From Micromonospora haikouensis (GTDB taxonomy: Bacteria; Actinomycetota; Actinomycetes; Mycobacteriales; Micromonosporaceae): a stretch of 45,325 nt of DNA. The notes under the pieces are model-generated. The model was given only the letters and a program-made list of their open reading frames with translations. It ran no database searches and was not told the origin of the DNA. This document shows, one piece after another, positions 41,664-45,325 of this stretch. A program made the position numbers and the translations under genes. Location of the stretch: assembly GCF_900091595.1 (NCBI RefSeq), contig NZ_FMCW01000042.1:1-45325 (forward strand), read 5' to 3'. Each line of letters starts with the position of its first letter. Position 1 is the stretch's first letter.

Positions 41664-42278
41664 TCAGATCTTTGGCGTGGTGGCGCGGGCGGCGTCGAAG
41701 CGGGCTATCACGTCCGACCAGTTGACCAGGTTCCACAGCCGGTCGACGTAGTCCGGCCGGACGTTCTTGTACTGCAGGTAGTACGCGTGCTCCCAGGCGT
41801 CGAAGACCAGCAGCGGAATGGAGCCCTGGCCGACGTTGCCGTGGTGGTCGTAGACCTGCTCCACGATCAGCCGCTGTCCGAGCGGTTCCCAGGCCAGCAC
41901 GCCCCATCCGGAGCCCTGCACACCCTTGGTGGCGGCGGACAGCTGCCCGGCGAACGCGTCGAACGTGCCGAAGTGCTCCTCGATCGCGGCGGCGAGCTCG
42001 CCGTCGGGACGGTCACCGCCGTCCGGGGAGAGGTTGCCCCAGAAGATCGTGTGCAGCACGTGCCCGGACAGGTTGAACGCGAACGTCTTCTCCAAACCGA
42101 CAAGCGTGGAGAAGTCCCCCTTCGCCCGGGCTTCGGCGAGCTGCTCCAGGCCGTCGTTGGCGCCCTTGACGTAGGTGGCGTGGTGCTTGTCGTGATGCAG
42201 CTCCAGGATCTGCCCCGACATGGCCGGCTCCAGGGCGCCGTAGTCGTAGGGCAGATCGGGCAGGGTGTAAACCGCCAT
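41664..42278 (-). CDS. sodF: Fe/Mn superoxide dismutase, SodF-like
   Basis: Converts superoxide to O2 and H2O2. At 204 aa it has normal length, with metal ligands His28 (LHHDKHH), His76 (HVLHTIFW), Asp160 and His164 (VFDAWEHAYYLQY). The sequence style (YTLPDLPYDYGALEP, GSGWGVLAWEPLG) matches streptomycete SodF, the iron SOD that nickel-bound Nur represses. ATG 42278 follows GAGGAG. It is divergent from the Fur-family gene, with a Nur-like palindrome between them. Confidence 0.92.
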   Translation of the reverse strand: MAVYTLPDLPYDYGALEPAMSGQILELHHDKHHATYVKGANDGLEQLAEARAKGDFSTLVGLEKTFAFNLSGHVLHTIFWGNLSPDGGDRPDGELAAAIEEHFGTFDAFAGQLSAATKGVQGSGWGVLAWEPLGQRLIVEQVYDHHGNVGQGSIPLLVFDAWEHAYYLQYKNVRPDYVDRLWNLVNWSDVIARFDAARATTPKI

Positions 42279-42314
42279 CAGAACTCCTCGGGGTTGCTGC
42301 CAAGTTGATGCTCT

Positions 42315-42329
42315 TGCCACTACTTTGCA
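42315..42329. promoter_or_regulatory. Nur/Fur-type operator between sodF and the regulator gene
   Basis: The sequence tTGCCACTACTTTGCAa fits the published Nur box (tTGCaa-N5-ttGCAA) at nearly every position, with the right half-site exact. It sits in the 85-nt divergent region, 37 nt from the sodF start and 35 nt from the regulator start, where it could control both genes and give autoregulation. Confidence 0.7.
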
Positions 42330-42363
42330 ATAGAACCGGGGATCGTGCGGGGAGGAGCGGCGG

Positions 42364-42822
42364 TTGACCACATCGGAGACCGAGCGGGTGAACGCCGCGG
42401 TGCAGCGATTACGCCGAGCTGGCCTGCGTAACACCGCGGCCCGGCGCGGAGTACTCGACCAACTCGCCCATGCCGTAGGCGGCCGCGGGCATCTCACCGT
42501 GAACGAGCTGTATCGAGCCCTCCTCGCCCGTGGTGTGGCCGTGGAACTGTCAACGGTGCATCGGGTGCTGCGGCAACTGGTCGAGCTGGGCATCGCCCAC
42601 ACCGTGCCGGTCGGCAGGACGACGACCTTCGGGCTCGCCGACGACGCCCATCACCACGCCGTCTGCGGCACCTGCGGCGACATGCGGCAGTTGCCGGCCG
42701 AGGCCGTCGCGGCGAGCGTGGCCGCCGCCCGCGCGGTCGGGATCGACACAGAACTGTCCGGCCAGCCCGGCGGTGTCGTGGTCTACGGGCGGTGTGCGCG
42801 GTGCCTAACAGCGGCCGGCTGA
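42364..42822 (+). CDS. Fur-family metalloregulator, Nur-like
   Basis: A 152-aa Fur-superfamily repressor. The N-terminal winged helix (about 8-85) has recognition helix ELSTVHRVLRQL; the dimerisation domain carries DDAHHHAVCGTCG (Cys101, Cys104) and GRCARC (Cys144, Cys147), the two CxxC pairs of a structural Zn site. Start is TTG 42364 behind GGGGAGGAG. The sensed metal cannot be read from the sequence; a neighbouring sodF and a Nur-type box favour nickel, with iron, zinc or manganese possible. It overlaps the CGNR-like gene downstream. Confidence 0.85.
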   Translation: MTTSETERVNAAVQRLRRAGLRNTAARRGVLDQLAHAVGGRGHLTVNELYRALLARGVAVELSTVHRVLRQLVELGIAHTVPVGRTTTFGLADDAHHHAVCGTCGDMRQLPAEAVAASVAAARAVGIDTELSGQPGGVVVYGRCARCLTAAG

Positions 42823-43529
42823 GGACCGCACCCGCCGGTACGCCCCCCTCCCCGGTGTCGGTCGGACCCGAGCGTCCGGCACGCGCTCGCCGCACCGGCG
42901 TGGGCAACCGCGGCGGCCTGACCGACAGCTACTCGCTGGCCCTCCGCGCGACGGCACTTGCCAACACACAACTCGAAGACCGCACGGACGCACAGGCACT
43001 GCTGGCGGGCCAGCCTCTGCTCCGCGAAGTCGTCACGGAAGCCGACCTGCACACACTGCGAGTGGCGGGGCACCGACTGCGCGAGGTGTTCCAGACCGTG
43101 GCAGCCGGCCATGAGCAGGAGGCGATCGACCGGCTCAACGGCCTGCTGACCCGTCATCGGGTCCGGCTGATGATCTCCGGTACCTGCGCGGTCGACTGGC
43201 ATATCCATGTCGCCGCGTCCGGCACCCCTGCAGCCGAGTACCTTGCCGCCGCCCTGTGGGGATTCGCTGTGTGGCTGTGTGAACGGGGCATCAACCGGCT
43301 GGGCGTCTGCGCGGAACCTCGATGCCACAGCGTGTTCCTCGACGACAGCAGCAACCGATGCCGCCGGTTCTGCTCCGAGCGGTGCGCCACCCGCAACCAC
43401 GTCCGGGCCCACCGCGCCAGACGCCGCGCCACCCACCCTCCGACCGTCGCCCGACCAGACCCCGTGCACAGCCAACAGGATCACCCAGCAGGAGAACCCA
43501 TACTGCCAAGAGTTGGCAATTGCCTATGA
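42792..43529 (+). CDS. CGNR-type zinc-finger (ABATE-like) putative transcriptional regulator
   Basis: About 245 aa, depending on the start. Residues ~45-175 look like the ABATE-type N-terminal domain. The C-terminus has CAEPRCHSVFLDDSSNRCRRFCSERCATRNHVRAHRAR, the CGNR zinc finger with CATRN in place of the usual CGNR. Starts at GTG 42792 or 42801 overlap the Fur gene; GTG 42900 would give a 209-aa form. Overlap indicates one operon with the regulator. Its last eight codons lie within the tandem operators of the def promoter. Likely DNA-binding; ligand unknown. Confidence 0.72.
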   Translation: MCAVPNSGRLRTAPAGTPPSPVSVGPERPARARRTGVGNRGGLTDSYSLALRATALANTQLEDRTDAQALLAGQPLLREVVTEADLHTLRVAGHRLREVFQTVAAGHEQEAIDRLNGLLTRHRVRLMISGTCAVDWHIHVAASGTPAAEYLAAALWGFAVWLCERGINRLGVCAEPRCHSVFLDDSSNRCRRFCSERCATRNHVRAHRARRRATHPPTVARPDPVHSQQDHPAGEPILPRVGNCL

Positions 43530-43535
43530 TGTGCA
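43504..43535. promoter_or_regulatory. Tandem Nur/Fur-type operators at the def promoter
   Basis: Two 15-mers with TGC-N9-GCA symmetry lie 2 nt apart: TGCCAAGAGTTGGCA (43504-43518, a perfect palindrome) and TGCCTATGATGTGCA (43521-43535). The second contains the likely -10 hexamer TATGAT (43525-43530). Both overlap the end of the CGNR-like gene. A Fur-family repressor bound here would shut def-tsaD off. Confidence 0.68.
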
Positions 43536-43538
43536 ACT

Positions 43539-44087
43539 GTGCAGACCTCGACCGGCACTCCGCGCCCGATCACCCGTTACGGCACCCCTGTGCTGCATCG
43601 CCGCTGTGTCGAGGTGACCGACTTCGACGACGCCCTCGCCCAGCTCGTCGCCGACATGTTCGCCAGCATGTACGCCGCCCACGGCGTCGGTCTGGCCGCC
43701 AACCAGATCGGTGTGGACGCACGGATCTTCGTCGTCGACTGCCCCGACGCCACCGGTACCCACACCGTCGCCACCGTCATCAACCCGGTTCTGCACCTAC
43801 CCGAGCACCGCGAGTTGGTGACCGACTCCGAGGGCTGCCTTTCCGTGCCCGGCCAACACGCCGACCTGGCCCGCTGCGCCACCGCCACCGTGACCGGCTT
43901 CGACGTCCAAGGCCAAAAGATCCGGCTGGACGGCACCGGCACCCTCGCCCGCTGCTTCCAACACGAGGTCGACCACCTCGACGGCCTCGCCTACGTCGAC
44001 CGGCTTCCCACCAAACTCCGCAAACAGATCCTCGCTGCCAGCGCCGAACACCCCTCCGTCGGTGCCGGCACGGCGCAGGACGCCTGA
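43539..44087 (+). CDS. def: Peptide deformylase
   Basis: Removes the N-formyl group from nascent proteins. 182 aa with all three motifs: GVGLAANQIG (49-58), EGCLSVPG with metal ligand Cys100, and HEVDH (142-146). No Shine-Dalgarno sequence precedes GTG 43539; the -10 box TATGAT ends 8 nt upstream, so the mRNA is probably leaderless. tsaD starts 3 nt after its stop. No fmt gene, the common partner of housekeeping def, is adjacent, which suggests a second copy under Fur-family control. Confidence 0.93.
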   Translation: MQTSTGTPRPITRYGTPVLHRRCVEVTDFDDALAQLVADMFASMYAAHGVGLAANQIGVDARIFVVDCPDATGTHTVATVINPVLHLPEHRELVTDSEGCLSVPGQHADLARCATATVTGFDVQGQKIRLDGTGTLARCFQHEVDHLDGLAYVDRLPTKLRKQILAASAEHPSVGAGTAQDA

Positions 44088-44090
44088 CCG

Positions 44091-45137
44091 ATGCCGGTCG
44101 TCCTCGGCATCGAAACCTCCTGCGACGAGACCGGCGTCGGCATCGTCGCCGACGGCGTCCTGCTCGGCGACGCCCTCGCCACCAGCATGGACGAACACGC
44201 CCGCTTCGGCGGCGTCGTACCCGAAATTGCCGCCCGCGCCCACCTGCACGCCGTCACCCCCATGGTCCGACACGCCCTCGACCGCGCCGGGATCAGCTTC
44301 AGCGACATCGACGCCGTCGCCGCCACCGCAGGCCCCGGCCTCGCCACCGCCGTGCAGGTAGGCCTCGCCGCAGGCAAGGCATACGCCCTCAGCCTCGGCG
44401 TACCCCTCTACGGCGTTCACCACCTCGCCGGCCACGCTGCCGTCGACACCCTCGAACACGGGCCCCTACCCCGCCGCTGCGTCGCACTCATCGTCTCCGG
44501 CGGACACACCTCACTCCTCCTGCTCGGCGACCTCGCCCGCGACCCCGTCATCCACCTTGGTGACACCGTCGACGACGCCGCCGGCGAAGCCTTCGACAAA
44601 GTCGCCCGCCTCCTCGGACTGCCCTACCCCGGCGGACCCGCCATCGACCGCATCGCCCGCGACGGCAACCCCGACGCCATCAGCTTCCCCCGCCCCATGA
44701 CCAGCCCCCACGACCCGCCCTACCAATTCTCCTTCTCCGGCCTCAAAACCGCGGTAGCCCGCTGGATCGAGAAGAACAGCGACCGACCTGTTGCCGTGGC
44801 CGACGTCGCCGCATCGTTCCAGGAAGCCGTCGCGGACACCCTCACCCGCAAAGCCCTCACGGCCTGCCGTGACCACCAGGCCGACACGCTGCTCCTTGTC
44901 GGCGGTGTCGCTGCCAACAGCCGAGTGCGGCAACTCGCCGAACAACGCTGCGCCGCCGCCGACGTGCGGCTACGCGTACCGTCACCCCGGCTCTGTACCG
45001 ACAATGGCGCCATGATCGCCGTCGTCGGCGACCTCCTCACCCGCGCCGACATCGCACCGGACCGACTCGACCTCAGCGCAGACCCGTCCGCCGTTCTACA
45101 CGGCGCGCTCCTACACGGCCCACGCGGAACCGCGTAG
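44091..45137 (+). CDS. tsaD: tRNA N6-adenosine threonylcarbamoyltransferase
   Basis: Transfers threonylcarbamoyl to A37 of ANN-reading tRNAs (t6A), normally with TsaB and TsaE. 348 aa of ASKHA fold with IETSCDETGVGIV at the start, metal ligands His111 and His115 (HHLAGH), VSGGHTSLLL and GGVAANSRVR. It forms an operon with def (3-nt gap). The usual actinobacterial neighbours tsaB, tsaE and rimI are absent, so this may be an additional copy. An ISL3-type element begins about 45 nt downstream. Confidence 0.93.
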   Translation: MPVVLGIETSCDETGVGIVADGVLLGDALATSMDEHARFGGVVPEIAARAHLHAVTPMVRHALDRAGISFSDIDAVAATAGPGLATAVQVGLAAGKAYALSLGVPLYGVHHLAGHAAVDTLEHGPLPRRCVALIVSGGHTSLLLLGDLARDPVIHLGDTVDDAAGEAFDKVARLLGLPYPGGPAIDRIARDGNPDAISFPRPMTSPHDPPYQFSFSGLKTAVARWIEKNSDRPVAVADVAASFQEAVADTLTRKALTACRDHQADTLLLVGGVAANSRVRQLAEQRCAAADVRLRVPSPRLCTDNGAMIAVVGDLLTRADIAPDRLDLSADPSAVLHGALLHGPRGTA

Positions 45138-45177
45138 ATTTCCGGGCGACCCGACCCGACCCGGGGGGCCAAAAGAA

Positions 45178-45325
45178 TGGGGTCTGTCAAACACGAACGG
45201 CCCTGTCTCACATTCGGTGGTGACGGAGTGTCGTGAGGGTCGTTGACCCTGGCGTGAAGGATGTCGATGGGCTTGCGCGGGCGGTGTTCTCGGGTCTTTC
45301 CCCGCTGGTCATAGAGGATGTGGTC
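45178..45325 (+). mobile_element. Left end of an ISL3-like insertion sequence
   Basis: From about 45178 (GGGTCTGTCAAACACG) the sequence changes character, lying after the tsaD stop and before a transposase start. I take this as the terminal region of an element that continues past the window. The inverted repeat cannot be confirmed without the right end. Confidence 0.5.
45233..45325 (+). CDS. ISL3-like transposase, 3'-partial (first 31 codons)
   Basis: From GTG 45233 the frame reads VRVVDPGVKDVDGLARAVFS then GLSPLVIEDVV up to the window edge. The (V/L)FSGLxxLVIEDV start is typical of actinobacterial ISL3-family transposases, before their Cys zinc-ribbon. A weak GGAG lies 4 nt upstream; GTG 45254 is an alternative start. 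Too little is present to judge whether it is intact. Confidence 0.55.
   Translation, partial: MRVVDPGVKDVDGLARAVFSGLSPLVIEDVV

Noticed and set aside
38524..44087. AlaRS and deformylase as zinc-free paralogues for zinc starvation
   Set aside because: AlaRS keeps HSGTH and CGGTH and deformylase keeps Cys100 and HEVDH, so metal ligands are not lost and the classic Zur-paralogue explanation does not hold.
43322..44563. Arg-rich 413-codon plus-strand frame across def and tsaD
   Set aside because: Low-complexity Arg/Pro composition typical of a +1 shadow in high-GC coding DNA; def and tsaD carry every family motif.

Overview
The window is high-GC DNA with strongly G/C-ending codons, GTG starts, frequent 4-nt ATGA/GTGA overlaps between genes, an ECF sigma factor/zinc-finger anti-sigma pair and actinobacterial-type alaS and sodF. 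This indicates a filamentous actinomycete, plausibly Micromonosporaceae, but the genus cannot be fixed from the sequence alone. Both window ends touch insertion sequences: an IS701-type transposase on the left and the first codons of an ISL3-type transposase on the right.

Region 1 (1.3-12.3 kb) handles copper and the cell envelope. A minus-strand operon encodes a PCuAC lipoprotein, a Tat-exported Dyp peroxidase, CopC and a CopD-CtaG fusion. Upstream lie an anti-sigma factor and ECF sigma factor, CopA with CopZ, a two-gene unit (a small Cys-rich protein and a protein resembling the N-terminal domain of an asparagine synthetase or lasso cyclase) and a YcnI-like DUF1775 protein. Region 2 (12.3-23 kb) is a tightly coupled minus-strand string: two-domain CoA-transferase, acyl-CoA ligase, metal ABC ATPase, permease and binding lipoprotein, then a frameshifted FAD monooxygenase. 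A divergent acyl-CoA dehydrogenase and a GH88-like/MFS pair flank it.

Region 3 (23.6-37.1 kb) is the most striking. It holds five predicted cobalamin riboswitches. Two control a vitamin B12 uptake locus: two pairs of exported proteins, each an alpha/alpha barrel with six repeats plus a separate DUF4430/transcobalamin-C-terminal-like beta domain, followed by ECF transporter T, fused A-A and S subunits. One pair is soluble and the other surface-anchored (LPTTG signal; C-terminal membrane segment). This looks like a split bacterial counterpart of intrinsic factor/transcobalamin feeding a CbrTUV-like ECF importer. The other three riboswitches precede metE (B12-independent methionine synthase), a thioesterase-LysE pair and an unrecognised small-ORF pair.

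Region 4 (37.5-45.2 kb) contains alaS, a sodF-type superoxide dismutase, a Fur-family regulator, a CGNR-like zinc-finger protein, def and tsaD, with two ~85-aa paralogous proteins and a cupin. Four palindromes of form TGCC-N8-GCA lie at the alaS, sodF/fur and def promoters. They match the published Nur box layout, so the regulator probably governs this set of apparently duplicated translation enzymes together with the SOD.
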